64,000 bases of DNA, taken from assembly GCF_040436345.1 (NCBI RefSeq), contig NC_133218.1, forward strand, positions 26,152,710-26,216,709. Direction: 5' to 3'. Below, in pieces: positions 50,860 to 62,151 of the stretch. A program made the translations under genes and the position numbers. Numbering within the stretch: position 1 is the stretch's first letter; each line of letters starts with the position of its first letter. This stretch comes from Pagrus major. Its lineage: Eukaryota > Chordata > Actinopteri > Spariformes > Sparidae. Under the pieces are notes generated by a model, which worked only from the letters and a program-made list of their open reading frames with translations, did no database searches and had not been told where the DNA came from.

Positions 50860-50957
50860 TCCAAGTTTGCTGGTTTTGCTGATATTGGGCTTTAGGTTGT
50901 TGTTGTTGTACCATGTGATGAAGCTCTCTATCAGTCCTCTGTACTCTTCTGTAAAAA
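50860..50957 (-). mobile_element. LINE reverse-transcriptase fragment
   Basis: On the minus strand a frame reads TIFTEEYRGLIESFITWYNN then NNLKPNISKTSK. This fits the conserved segment '..EYR.lie.FitWc..N.L.LNisKTke' that follows the catalytic YxDD block in fish non-LTR reverse transcriptases of the Rex/CR1/jockey type. Only about 32 residues survive, and the usual continuation (VDFRR) is lost. A short dead copy. Confidence 0.7.
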
Positions 50958-53204
50958 TAGTCTCAAAGAGAAGACAACATGTTTCTCACTGGAAATGATT
51001 CACTGAAACTTCCATTTTGCCAAGACCTTACACTCAATACCTTTTATATAAATCCTTCAGAGGCTTCACTACATAGGCTTTACTATATGAGACTAGACAG
51101 ACATGGATGTAAAGTGCAACTTGACTCTCAAAACAACGAGGCAGTAATTCCAGTTTTTACTGACACTAATATATTCCTGTCAAAGGTAAGTGAGATATGG
51201 CTTTTCCAAGCAGCCTTATTATTACACATATGTATCTTTTCCGTGTAAGTCTATAACAACACATATGTCACACATTTTTAGAGATGTTCCATGTTTTATT
51301 AACTTCAGGAGCAACAGCAGGCTGTTAAGAGCAGAATTTGACCCATTGACTTCTCAGCTGTTCAAATCAAAGTATCATAAATCTGCAATTACATTTTTGG
51401 GATATTTTGTTTTTTTTCTCAAACTAGACTGCCATGTATGGAAGCCGAGAGCAGCCGTGCCTTCTTTTGTTTATGTCGTTATGTTGAGATCATGAGTTAA
51501 TTATTCTTGAGATCACAAATCTGGTTTACCAGTGATAACTGGTTAATATATCTTATTTAGAGAAAACAAAATGCCCCTTTCTCGAGATAACAAGATCATT
51601 TAATATGAGAACACAACAAGATTCATTGTAGAACATGATATACACACATTATCAACTTGTTATGAACTTTTGAAACTTGGCACAAGTGACGAGAGGTGGC
51701 GCAACAGTCGGCTTTCATCGCTGTTAGTTCCTTTGATGTCAGTTTGGTGTGTCAGGGCCCTTACTGTACATACAGTGGGCAACATACAGCAGATGTGTTC
51801 ATTTCCAGTATATAGTCATACGAATTCTTGTTGGCATAAGGGAACTGTAAAAGAAGCTACCCACACTGGTGGGCCTTTGAATGGTATAATAAAGTATGAA
51901 TATTAAACAAAAGTAAGATTGAAGTACAATCTGATGCGTTGATCGTTGGTAGATCTTATTCACAAGGCAGCCATTTTCCTACCTCGAATGCTGAGGTGAT
52001 GTAATGCTGCTGTGTTCCAGGTTGCAAGTCGTATAAATTTAAGTAATCTCAATCTCAGACAAATTTCTCCAAGATAGGTGTGTATATTTCTGAATTCATT
52101 TACGCCTTTCCTAATCGTTTCTCATTAAACCAGTATCGTATCAAACAGTAACGTTTACTAGAATGTGGTGGAATGCTAACATCAGCTGTTGTTTTACCAA
52201 AAATACGGTCCAGTGTCCCTCCTGATGAAACTATCCATTGTCTTTAGAGTTGCTAATCAATCAGGAAAGAGTGCAATGGCAACAATTTGTCAGATTGCCT
52301 GTGTTTGTATGACTTGCGCGCTAGAACACAGCAGTACAACCTTTGAGCTTCACACCCTGAGTATGATGTGTGAGGAAAAAGGCCACTGTGAATATGGTCT
52401 ATTGGTCCTTGATCGTACATTTTAGCTTAAATCAGTCGCTGCAGTTGGCAAGACACCATCTGTGCATGCAGGCACGGCACTCATGATCTCTGTTAATATT
52501 ATAATTGTGTTGTGAAAAAATTGCAAGCGTGGCCATTCTGGGCCTCCATGGACACGCCCTTGTGCACAGTGAAAAAGATTGTTTCTCCTGTTCACACTGG
52601 CCACTAAGAGGCCATTTCAGTATAAGTGAAGGAGCGCACATGTATAGCACTCGTTCTGTGCAAAAATGAATAGCCAAAGTTAATATGAGCCTTCAACAGT
52701 ATGAAGAGTTTGACAACTCTTCCAAAGTTGTCAAACGGCACAAGAAGCAAATGTTGTTGTTGAAACAGAGAGAGCGACTTCTGTACCAAAAGCTCCGTTC
52801 AGATTGCACTTTTTCAGACCGCTGAAGCTTCACATTAGCTTCAGACAGTTTTTCACAAAACAAAGACCTGATTTTCATATTTAAAGCCACAAAGAAAAAC
52901 ACGATCAAACATTGAATGTCATTAAATGTTTCTGAAGCATCAGTGGCTTCTCAAAAAAGGATGTTAACAGGAGTAAGGAGCAAAATGTCATTTTTGAACA
53001 TGAATGGGACATTTTGAGTCACGGTGAAGACTGGAATCAGAATTGATCATTTGGAGGCGGTGAGGTCAAATGGAAGTCAGCAGTTATTTTTAACACTTTT
53101 CCTTTTCTTTGTTTAACTCCATGTCCATATATCTACTGTATTTTTACAAGATCTATGTAGGTGTGTGTAGATATATGCGTCTATAGAATACAATAGAATT
53201 GAAT

Positions 53205-53270
53205 AGATAATCTTTATTGTATGTCCCAATAGTGACAGAAATTATCCTTTGACAAGGCTCAACAATACAG
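53205..53270. repeat. Short retroposon-tail-like fragment upstream of mc1r
   Basis: ATAATCTTTATTGTATGTCC followed by GACAGAAATTATCCTTTGAC resembles the 'TTTATTgtccc...gaAATTgtcttt' tail of fish retroposons. Confidence 0.4.
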
Positions 53271-54308
53271 ATGAGTCACATTTAAAACACATTTAAAACA
53301 TTTATTTGTAAGTGTGACATACATATTTGTATGTATGTGTTGGCATTTGTATGGAGTTATTATATTTATTTTAATACAATAATATGTATTTGTCTAATTT
53401 AACTTCTTTAACTAATACACTACTTGATTTTATAAGAAGTTTAAGACTACAACAGGAATACTTTTTTTTGTTTCTCTGTTTGTCTTGTTTTTGTTTGTTT
53501 ATGTTGTTTTTGTTTCTCTGACGTATGTTTTTTTGTTTTGTTTCTCTGTTTGTCTTATGTTTTTGTTTTGTTTGTCTCTGTACGTTTTTTCTTCCTTTTC
53601 TTCTTTCCTAAAATGTACTGTTTTCAGTTTCTGTGGATGCCCTTAGAATAAAAAAGACTGGATTTTGTGTCCCATCACTTACATTAAAATTGCTTTATTG
53701 CCTCTCTCTGCATCCAGTTTGAGCAGGGGTAACGTCTATATAATAATAACAAAGTGCTTCACAGAAAATAAATACTATCCGCTCCTTTGAGAGAGCCGCA
53801 GCCCAGCTGACGTCTGTGTGAGAGGAGGAGTCGCCTGAAGTCCTCCAGAATCAGGCATCACTTTGAGAAATGTTCAAGCAAGTCAGTCTCCCCAACTCTC
53901 TCTGTCGTGTTCACTGTCACCATGTTGGTAAGAACCGATACAGGGAGGATGTCTGCAGCTTGAGAGGCGCGTGAGAATGGAAAACCATGAGGTGTAAACC
54001 CTGTTTTGATGGAGAAGGACATTTTATGGATCTCCATGCGGGACAAGTTGCATCCATAGGACAGAAAAGGCGAGGAGACGCGCCAACTCTCCGGACTGCC
54101 GCGGTGCGTTAATGTGACTGTTCCCCCAGCAGAAGTTTAACATCTGAACTATAAAGTAATAACAGCTCATGAAAGTGTTGTCAGATGTGTAACAGTCTTT
54201 GGATTTGTTGATGGGTTGAATGTTGAACTTCTCGGGCGACTCGCTTGATTTTTCATTTTGTCGTTTTTTATCATCCATCACATAACAAAAAGTAAAAGAA
54301 AATCAGAC

Positions 54309-55283
54309 ATGGCGTTGAGCAACGCGTCCCTATCCAACCCCTCCGTCCTCCACGTGGACTTCACCCTGATTGACTTTATGGACGACAACGAGACGAACCT
54401 CACCACCGGAGAGCAGAACTCGTTGGGCTGCGTGCAGATCCGCGTCCCTCAGGAGCTCTTCCTGACCCTGGGGCTCATCAGCCTGGTGGAGAACATCCTG
54501 GTGGTTCTCGCCATCATCAAGAACCGCAACCTGCACTCGCCCATGTACTACTTCATCTGCTGCCTGGCCGTCTCCGACATCCTGGTCAGCGTCAGCAACG
54601 TGGTGGAGACCATATTCATGCTCCTCAACGACCACGGCCTGATGGACGTGCACCCCGGCATGCTGCGCTTCCTGGACAACGTCATCGACGTGATGATCTG
54701 CAGCTCCGTGGTGTCCTCGCTCTCCTTTCTGTGCACCATCGCCGCGGATCGCTACATCACCATCTTTTACGCGCTGCGCTACCACAGCATCATGACCACG
54801 CAGCGCGCCGTCACCATCATCGTGGTGGTGTGGCTGGCCAGCATCACCTCCAGCATCCTCTTCATCGTGTACCACACCGACAACGCTGTCATCGTGTGCC
54901 TCGTGACCTTCTTCTGCACCACCCTGGTGTTTAACGCCGTGCTCTACCTGCACATGTTCCTCCTGGCGCATGTGCACTCCCGGCGCATCATGGCTTTCCA
55001 CAAAGCCAGGCGCCAGTCCACGAGCATGAAGGGCGCGATTACCCTCACCATCCTGCTCGGGGTGTTTATTTTATGCTGGGGCCCCTTCTTCCTCCACCTC
55101 ATCCTCATCCTCACCTGCCCCACCAGCCCCTTCTGTAACTGTTTCTTCAGAAACTTTAACCTTTTCCTCATCCTCATCATCTGTAACTCGCTCATCGATC
55201 CGCTCATCTACGCCTACCGGAGCCAGGAGCTGCGTAAAACCCTACAGGAGCTGGTGCTGTGCTGTTGGTGCTTCGGGGTGTGA
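54309..55283 (+). CDS. mc1r: Melanocortin 1 receptor (intronless class A GPCR)
   Basis: A single exon encodes 324 residues with seven hydrophobic helices. The receptor couples alpha-MSH to cAMP in pigment cells. Visible features: N-glycosylation sequons at Asn5, Asn27 and Asn30; the ligand-pocket acids Glu100, Asp123 and Asp127 in NVVET and [12 protein letters not shown] at 147-149 followed by [29 protein letters not shown] in helix 6; [20 protein letters not shown] in helix 7; and a CCWCFGV tail with probable palmitoylation cysteines. Identity as MC1R rather than MC4R or MC5R rests on the tail and on the tcf25 and def8 neighbours. The start at 54309 (GACATGG) was chosen; an in-frame ATG at 54258 would add 17 residues not typical of the family. 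GC content is far above the flanks. Confidence 0.96.
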   Translation: MALSNASLSNPSVLHVDFTLIDFMDDNETNLTTGEQNSLGCVQIRVPQELFLTLGLISLVENILVVLAIIKNRNLHSPMYYFICCLAVSDILVSVSNVVETIFMLLNDHGLMDVHPGMLRFLDNVIDVMICSSVVSSLSFLCTIAADRYITIFYALRYHSIMTTQRAVTIIVVVWLASITSSILFIVYHTDNAVIVCLVTFFCTTLVFNAVLYLHMFLLAHVHSRRIMAFHKARRQSTSMKGAITLTILLGVFILCWGPFFLHLILILTCPTSPFCNCFFRNFNLFLILIICNSLIDPLIYAYRSQELRKTLQELVLCCWCFGV

Positions 55284-58200
55284 CACCAGGTTCAATGAAC
55301 AATGTCAGCTCCCAAAGAGTGACTGATTGAACAGGCAGATGATGCCCATAATCGAAACTGCACACGACAAAGACTGTATCCCTGGAAAATAATAATAATA
55401 ATTGTGTGCATCTCATTGTGGATTTTATAATTATGTCCAAGCATCAGGTTAATTGCGGGTTTACACTGTATTTGCCAAACATCTGGACGTTTAATCCAGC
55501 AGTGACTCACTAGATTGTGAGCTCTCACACACAAGAGAGTGTAGGTTGCTGGACTCATGGTTGCTGGACTCATGCTATATCTGAGTAGCATTTTATTTTT
55601 ATTAAAATCAAGTTCAAATCTTAAAAAAGAAAAAAAAAAAAAAGAAAGAAAGAAAGAGCCATTTCTTCTGTAAATCAGTTGTGTTTCCTGTATATAAAGT
55701 GCCTCTTTTTTGTTGTTGATCCGTCTCATCTCTGCTTTTAAAAGCTGCTTTTGAAGACAACAAGGAAACAAACTCAAAATCTGCCCTGGAGATATGTCAT
55801 AAAAAATGATATAACTAAACTCATGACTCATGACAAAAACAAGCTTTGACATTCAATGTGTTAAGGTTAATGTCACGTGTTAGAGATGAGAAATTGCCTC
55901 ATTGGTTCTGGTGTCGAGTGGTTTTCATGACTTCCCTTCTCATCATAACGCAGTCCATTTCCCACTGTTTTAAAATGATTCCCATTTGGGCAGAGAAGCA
56001 CTCAAGAAGAAATCTGAAGAGAAAGTGGTGAAGGAAGGATTTTTTAAAAACTCTTATCTGTTTGGTGGTGTTGTGTGTGAATTACTCCACCAAGACTAAA
56101 TGTCTGGATGTCTGAGGAGAAAAAAAAGAGGGTGAGCTAAATCACATGAACGGCCTCGCTTGGTGGCAGGCCTGATGCCCGAGGCATGATGGGATTTATG
56201 ACAGAAGGCACGTCGAAGTTTTATTTCTGTGTTATTTCCCAGAAATGGGCAGCGGGCAGTTTGTGGAAGGGCTTGAAATGCGGCCTGATTAAGTTATGTA
56301 GGTCAAATAAGCGAGACATTAGCCTGATGGCCTGTGGAGAATGTCATTTAAAATGTAGTATGAAAATGAAGTATTTAAAATCACTTAGCCTGATACTTTT
56401 TGTCTATAGGGCGCAGATGTAAGAGTCATTAACGAGCAAAAGACAGACAAACTTTTCCAACTATGTCCTCAAATGTTCTTTCAGATACAACTCACAGCTT
56501 TTGTCATTGTATTTATTTGTTTACCCTATGATATCTCATATTCTTTATTGATCCTAAGGATTTGTTGTTAATAGGACCTACATTTTAGACTCTGAAACTG
56601 AAATTCAGCCATATAACCTGTCTTTATTTTAGATTTCTCTCCTCAGTGCTTTGTCACAGTAGTTTCCAAATTAAAGGGGGAAAGACACAGATCCCATCAT
56701 AAGCAGGAGTTAAGCTGTATAACTTTACTGGTTAGAAGATGTCGACCCTGTAATGTGAAATGTGCACATTAATATTGAGGATGAAGACTGTTGTACACAA
56801 TAACTTGAAGAATGCCTACCAGAGTATTTGCTGCTGAGTAATGTAACTGTACTTAAACACTGTCCCTACTGTTATCATTGATATTTTTTCTGTGTAATTT
56901 CTCTTTTGATTCTTAATTATTACTTTATTTCCTTTTTTGTAGTATTTGTAATGGTATTTCTGTTCCATAGCCTCCTATTCTTTTTGGCGTTGGAGTTGTT
57001 AGAGAGGATTGTGAATGTACAGGTGTACATGTTGTCTTTGTGGTGTCTGCGATATAAATCTTACTATTAAAGGTCATGACACTGTGGCACTATGTACTTT
57101 GTTGCATCCCCTAAAGTAAACCTGGTTGAACACAAGCTGTAAATGCAGTGGGTGTAAAAAAAACAACAAAAAACTGATTTTTCCTCTCGTCATTACCAAG
57201 TATGCTAAGTTAGCAGGTTATTTAACACCAAATATTCCAAGCCAAGGCTTAATTCATTTGCTAACAAGATAAGAGCTTGAAGACAGCTGTGCATCTCGTG
57301 GTTTTTTGGAAGTGAAAGTCTCAATTCATTCTGCCTTTAGAAGTAACTGCAATATCTACAGATGACACTGTAAGACAAGACAGAGGACATAAACTAAACA
57401 ACACAGTCTTCAACTTTAACGTATTTACATGCAGTATTAACAGTTTTTTTCTACTTCTTTTTAAAAAGTGCGAAAGTCAATGTGCTCTCAGCAGACAGAG
57501 GGTTCATTGATATATAACACAACAGAGATGTTTTTGAAATGCTCAGTTTTTAAACTCATGACCAAGTTCAGTTAGGATGCTGTGCTGTAAATAAAAACAA
57601 TTATTGAAGGGAAGGGGGATTTCCAACAGGCACAAATTAAACTGCATCCTGCACTGACGGAAGAAATTAGTCTTAATTGTTTAAAATAATATTCAAAGGA
57701 TATGTGTTTATTATAGTTCAACCACATGAGCATAATTGAGAAATGAATAATAAATAAATAAAAATGTGATCTCACCGTTTAAGCAGTGTAAGCCAGAAAG
57801 AGCAAGAGAGCAAAGATTAAATAAAGTTGTCACAAAAAATGTCTGCAATATATTTTTTTTAATTCTTGCTTACTTCTTTTGGGTTTGTTGTTTTAAACTG
57901 TTTAATAGCGTAACTTTATTCCTTATATTTAGAACTTTTGTTGTTTCAGAGGATTATGAAAGACATGAAAAATGAAATAAAAAATTAATGAAGAACCGAT
58001 CAGTGTGATAATTTGATGATCTGTGTCTAAAACTAATTTGTCACTTTAATTTCACGATGGCAGTTGCTGTAGGGAGTTTGCCCCATAGCTTTGTGTTATT
58101 TGTTTGAAGTCTTTGAACTTCATGGCCTAATACCAAACTTGGCTGTTACTGAAGGGGGAAAATATTCTATTCATACTTTTGATTGACAATGTGCAAAGGA

Positions 58201-58377
58201 TTACTTTATTCCTCATAAATCTTACTTGTCTCTTTCTTTTTATGTTCATATGTCACTGACTAATCAATTTATTCATATTTATTACTAATCGTTTTATCAG
58301 TACATTGTGCAGTTAGGCGAATGATCTGTCATAGATCAGTGAGACAGGCAGAGCAGACTAATGGATTTAGTGAATAC

Positions 58378-58395
58378 TGCTCTCTCTCTCTCTAA
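58378..58395. repeat. CT dinucleotide microsatellite
   Basis: A short CTCTCT run in the mc1r-def8 gap. Confidence 0.8.
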
Positions 58396-58652
58396 GGAGG
58401 GAGAAGGGAGATGGCAGTTTTGTAATACATGTTTACAAAAAGTAAAAGATGCAGACTATATACTTGAGAGCTGAGCTGTGCTGATTTGTTTAGGACCATG
58501 AAGGACCAAACCTGATCTGAATATTGGAAAAACAATGATAATATAAATGTATAAATACATTTGAACTAAAATAATAAATGCATCAAATGCCAATTAATAT
58601 ATAAATGTTAATTGAACTCATCTCATTGTAGTTATTTGTAGAAGTGTATTTT

Positions 58653-58939
58653 GCATTCATTCATTATTCACCGCTTATCCTATGCAGGGTCCTTCGGTGG
58701 CATGGAGCTGATCCCGGTTGACATTAGGTTAGCGGTGGGGTGCACCCTGGACATGTCACCGGTTCATCATAGGGCTGACATATAGACACAAACAACCATT
58801 CACACTCACATAGGCAATTTAGAGTGACTGATTAATCTCACTTGCATGTCTTTGGACTGTGGGAGGAAGCCAGAGTACCCAGCGAGAACTTGCAGGCAGG
58901 AGGAGAAAACTCGGCACGGAAAGGCCCGGCTCCAGCCAG
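58653..58939 (+). repeat. Abundant teleost LINE/SINE-type repeat
   Basis: It runs from ATTCACCGCTTATCCTATGC through GGGGTGCACCCTGGACATGT, ACAACCATTCACACTCACAT and CATGTCTTTGGACTGTGGGA to GGAAGCCAGAGTACCCAGCG. This landmark order belongs to one of the most frequent fish repeats, generally taken as a non-LTR retroposon 3' region. It is diverged and non-coding. Confidence 0.75.
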
Positions 58940-59483
58940 GTCTCATACAAATGCCACTGATACATTATTCTTTTTAAATACTGCATTTATATTTTCTTTT
59001 CACAGTGACCACTTTCATTTAAATATTTAATTTAAAAAAGATTCTGATAAGTCAGAGTTGGTCCTCCACACTACAAATGAAGTAGAACAATTAGCCCGCT
59101 GGCTAACACACATGACGTCTTGGATGAATATTGGAAGTGTTAAGTTCACAGTTAAAGCCAAAGGCAGAAATGTCTTGTGCTTGACTTTCAATTATTTTCA
59201 AGGATGTAAATACCTCAAGGATGGCCTAAGTGTGACTGCATTATTTGCAGGAAGCAGGATGTTTACAGTTATGGCTTCTTCCTTCATTTAGCTGCACAAA
59301 GCGGTTTTGTTTACTGTCTAAACGGCAGCTGTGGAGAATTTTCTCAGCTGGACAACAAACACACTCAAGCTTTAATTAGGTAGACATATCCATATGACCA
59401 GAAAACAAATGACTGAATACTGTTAATAAAGTTCTGACTGATGAAGACTGTCAGCTGCTAATTAGTATATTTACATATTAAAC

Positions 59484-59656
59484 TTAAAGGTCCTATTTGA
59501 AAGAAAAGTTTATTTTTGAGTCTAATTCCCAACTTATCAAATACTGATGCTTTGGGTTTCCCAACTCGTCAAGAATTACAGATCTCAGTGTTCGAGTATT
59601 TGAAAAGTTGGGAATGAGACTCAAAAATCAAATTTTCTTACAGATGGGACCTTTAA
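59484..59656. mobile_element. Foldback MITE, TTAA target duplication (173 bp)
   Basis: The left arm (59484-59545) and right arm (59595-59656) are inverted copies over 62 bp with only a handful of mismatches, leaving a 49-bp loop. Both ends read TTAAAGGTCC when oriented outward-in, and TTAA is duplicated. It has no coding capacity. Confidence 0.9.
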
Positions 59657-59700
59657 TATGAAGTCCCCCAGATATCTGACAATGACAGGAGTAGACTATA

Positions 59701-59756
59701 ATGTATGGTTTTAAGTGCTATAGTAGTAATGTATGGTTTTAAGTGCTATAGTAGTA
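59701..59756. repeat. Perfect 28-bp tandem duplication
   Basis: The unit starting ATGTATGGTTTTAAGTGCTA occurs twice back to back (59701-59728 and 59729-59756) with no mismatch, implying a recent slippage or duplication event. Confidence 0.95.
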
Positions 59757-60899
59757 ATCATTTGATGATTCACATTGAAGTAACTGTAGTTTTCTATTTG
59801 TGACATGTCTTCATATAGAAGCTAAGCTGTGTAAAACCTGTTCTGTTCCTGCTTAACTCAAACTGACAAGATACAGTTATACTTGGAATTGTCTGCAGGG
59901 GGAACTAATGCTTCCTTACCTCATTTCAAACAAAAATCCATTTACATACATGGACTGTAATTGAAAAACTAAGGGCATTTGTATAAACACTTTTATTGTC
60001 ATTAATGATAGGATAATTTAGACGCTGAATCAACTATTGTGTATTCATCCGACTTGTTATTTCATTTTAGTTCAACAGGTAATGGACTAGTACATTTCAG
60101 TGTCCAAGAGGTATAAAGGTATAGGTATAGGTAGGTATAGGTCACTTTGCAAGTGATTCCATGAGTCTGCCGCACTAACACCAGTCTTTCCAAGATCAGT
60201 CCTGGCACAAGTATATATGCAACAATACCAAGAGTGATCCTGCCATGTATATTACATATAAGGCAATATATGATTATTATGTACATACAGATACATCCTT
60301 GGATATATGGAGGTATAGGTTAAACATTTATACAAACACATTTATGTTATATGCATAAATAATTACATATGTGAAATATGCCAAAATATGTCATTTACAT
60401 GCGTAAACATACATATTTGTATGGGCTGGATATATATGTCAATATATAAAATAGTTCCAGTTTCTAATAGGTTTCATATATGGTTTGTAGATATATGTAG
60501 ATTCCCTATATGGGAAATTCATGTATGTACACATGTCGCATTATGGGATAGATGTTGTGGGAACTAGATTTGATTTAAGGAAAGAAAATCCCCTCCATCA
60601 CTGTGAAGGTGATCTCTTTTCATCTCGGAGGAAGTTACTGCCCCACATTTCATCGAACATAAGGGATGTTCATTTTCAATGTAAAAGCGCCAAACGTTAC
60701 TTCCGTATAAGATAATAGCCTTTAATATGAACCATTTAGACAAGAGACATAAGCATGACCTATTTTGGATTAAATATTTTGGTTTAGTACAGAAAAATTA
60801 CCTAATGATTCTTAATTTTCTCATGTTAATCAAACAATGCTACGGACATGTAATCTTATTTTGAAAATACCTACCGGAATTCGCCCGTTTGCACCACTG

Positions 60900-61044
60900 A
60901 AGACTTGACGCCGCTGCCTGGTGATGTTGCTGATGACAGGGACAAAACAACACGGGGAAAACTGTACGTTATAACCACAAGCGTCGACCAAAATATATGT
61001 TTTACAACTGTCGGTTCCTTGTTGATAAATAAGGTCAACAACGG
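60900..61044 (+). other. Possible non-coding first exon of def8
   Basis: A GC-richer stretch ends in CAACGG followed by a good donor (GTAAGC at 61045), and def8's first coding exon (acceptor at 62028) begins with a short 5' UTR piece. The exon start is not determined. Inference only. Confidence 0.4.
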
Positions 61045-62042
61045 GGTAAGCTTCGGGCCAGAGCGAACTGTTAAATCAGCTAACATTAGCCTCAAACCGA
61101 CGCCTGGTTTGTTTTTAAGGCTAGTTAGCTAGCTAACGTTAGCTGGCTGTTGACATCTGTTTGTTGATGTTGTTGAGTCCTGTTTGTGCTGGTAGCGTAT
61201 TACCTGCGACACATACTATCAATGCCCTACATGTCAAGTTGTAATACTTGAGACATAATGGAGGTTACCGATGTGTAGAGGAGGACTGTAAACAACAGCT
61301 CTGATTGGCTGTAATTGGTGAGGCGACGTTTCAACTTGTGTTTACATCGTCTCTCGGGGTTTGCACTGGTTTTCTCTGTTACTGGTAAAAATGTGCGATA
61401 ATAGTGTGAAAAATAGTGAATAGTGAAATGTCCGTATTTGAGTCATTATTTAGAAATGACTTCCTGTCAACCAGCGTTGCAGACTGCTTGGTGACAGCGT
61501 TGTTTCTCAGCACATTGATTTTTTTAGGAAGGCTGTGGTTTCAATTTCAGGTCATTTTAATTGCACATAATTAAGCTCATGAGAGATTAAAGGTGAAGTA
61601 CTGCTTATGTTACCTGTTATCATGTAGCCCACTCGAGGTTTATTGAAGACCAACTCAATTTGAGCATTTGTAGCAAAAAAAGATGTGTCACTGTTAAAGT
61701 CTTACTACTCAGCCTGTAAAAACAAGTTATAATGTCTTCTGTGGCTCTGGAGTAGCTTTGTTACATCTGAGAAAACAACCCTGATGATGACAGGTGGAGT
61801 TATAACAGAAAGTCTGTATTACAACCAGATTGAAATCATTTTTTACTGGATAGCAGCAGCACAGTTAAATTGTGATCTTAATGCGACCACACTGCACAAT
61901 AAGCAATAACCATGAAGACACATTAGCTACCTCACTTCCATTAAAAGGCAGCCAGGAGCCTCCCTCCTGCGTAATTCAAAACACAAGAGCAGAGAATGGT
62001 GACTGTAATATATTTTGTCTTCCCTCAGATGTAGCCGATGAA

Positions 62043-62151
62043 ATGGAGTATGATGAGAAACTTGCGCTTTTCCGCCAAACCCGCCTCAATCCCTTTGATC
62101 GCGGAGAGGGAGAAGATGGTCCCCAAGGAGGCAAGACGCCACCACAGCATG
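62043..62151 (+). CDS. def8: Differentially expressed in FDCP 8 (DEF8), first coding exon; gene continues past the right edge
   Basis: The acceptor TCCCTCAG at 62021-62028 opens an exon whose ATG at 62043 begins [20 protein letters not shown]. Human DEF8 begins [20 protein letters not shown]. The exon ends at 62151 before a GTAAAG donor. DEF8 carries C1-type and RUBICON-homology zinc-binding domains and acts in lysosome positioning, notably in osteoclasts; those domains lie downstream and are not seen here. I could not identify the second coding exon between 62152 and 64000. Position after tcf25 and mc1r agrees with vertebrate synteny. Confidence 0.85.

Larger units (their letters stand above)
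47226..54308. other. tcf25 3' UTR and tcf25-mc1r gap (about 7 kb)
   Basis: After the tcf25 poly(A) signals no host gene is visible. It contains a GC palindrome (48385-48396) in a possible inverted-repeat element, the nuclear-receptor-site repeat (49820-50760), a LINE reverse-transcriptase fragment on the minus strand (about 50860-50957), a GTTT/TCTCTG-rich tract (53460-53590) and the mc1r 5' flank. Confidence 0.6.
55284..62042. other. mc1r 3' flank and mc1r-def8 gap (about 6.8 kb), no tubulin gene
   Basis: No host coding exon is recognised before the def8 start. It contains an A-rich/GAAA tract (about 55622-55658), a LINE/SINE-like repeat (58653-58939), a foldback MITE (59484-59656), a 28-bp tandem duplication (59701-59756), GGTATA simple repeats (about 60115-60140) and the probable def8 promoter and first non-coding exon (about 60900-61044). 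Confidence 0.6.

Noticed and set aside
53460-53590. Array of TTTGTTTCTCTGTTTGTCTT-like units, considered as a spaced repeat array
   Set aside because: Degenerate low-complexity minisatellite. Units are adjacent without unique spacers, so it is not CRISPR-like.
54330-55001. Long open frame (223 residues) on the minus strand across mc1r
   Set aside because: It is the antisense shadow of a GC-rich coding exon: His/Asp/Val-rich with no domain, while the sense strand is an intact receptor.
55292-55852. 186-residue minus-strand frame after mc1r
   Set aside because: Low-complexity Phe/Ser/Leu from an A-rich/GAAA tract, with no recognisable domain or splice support.
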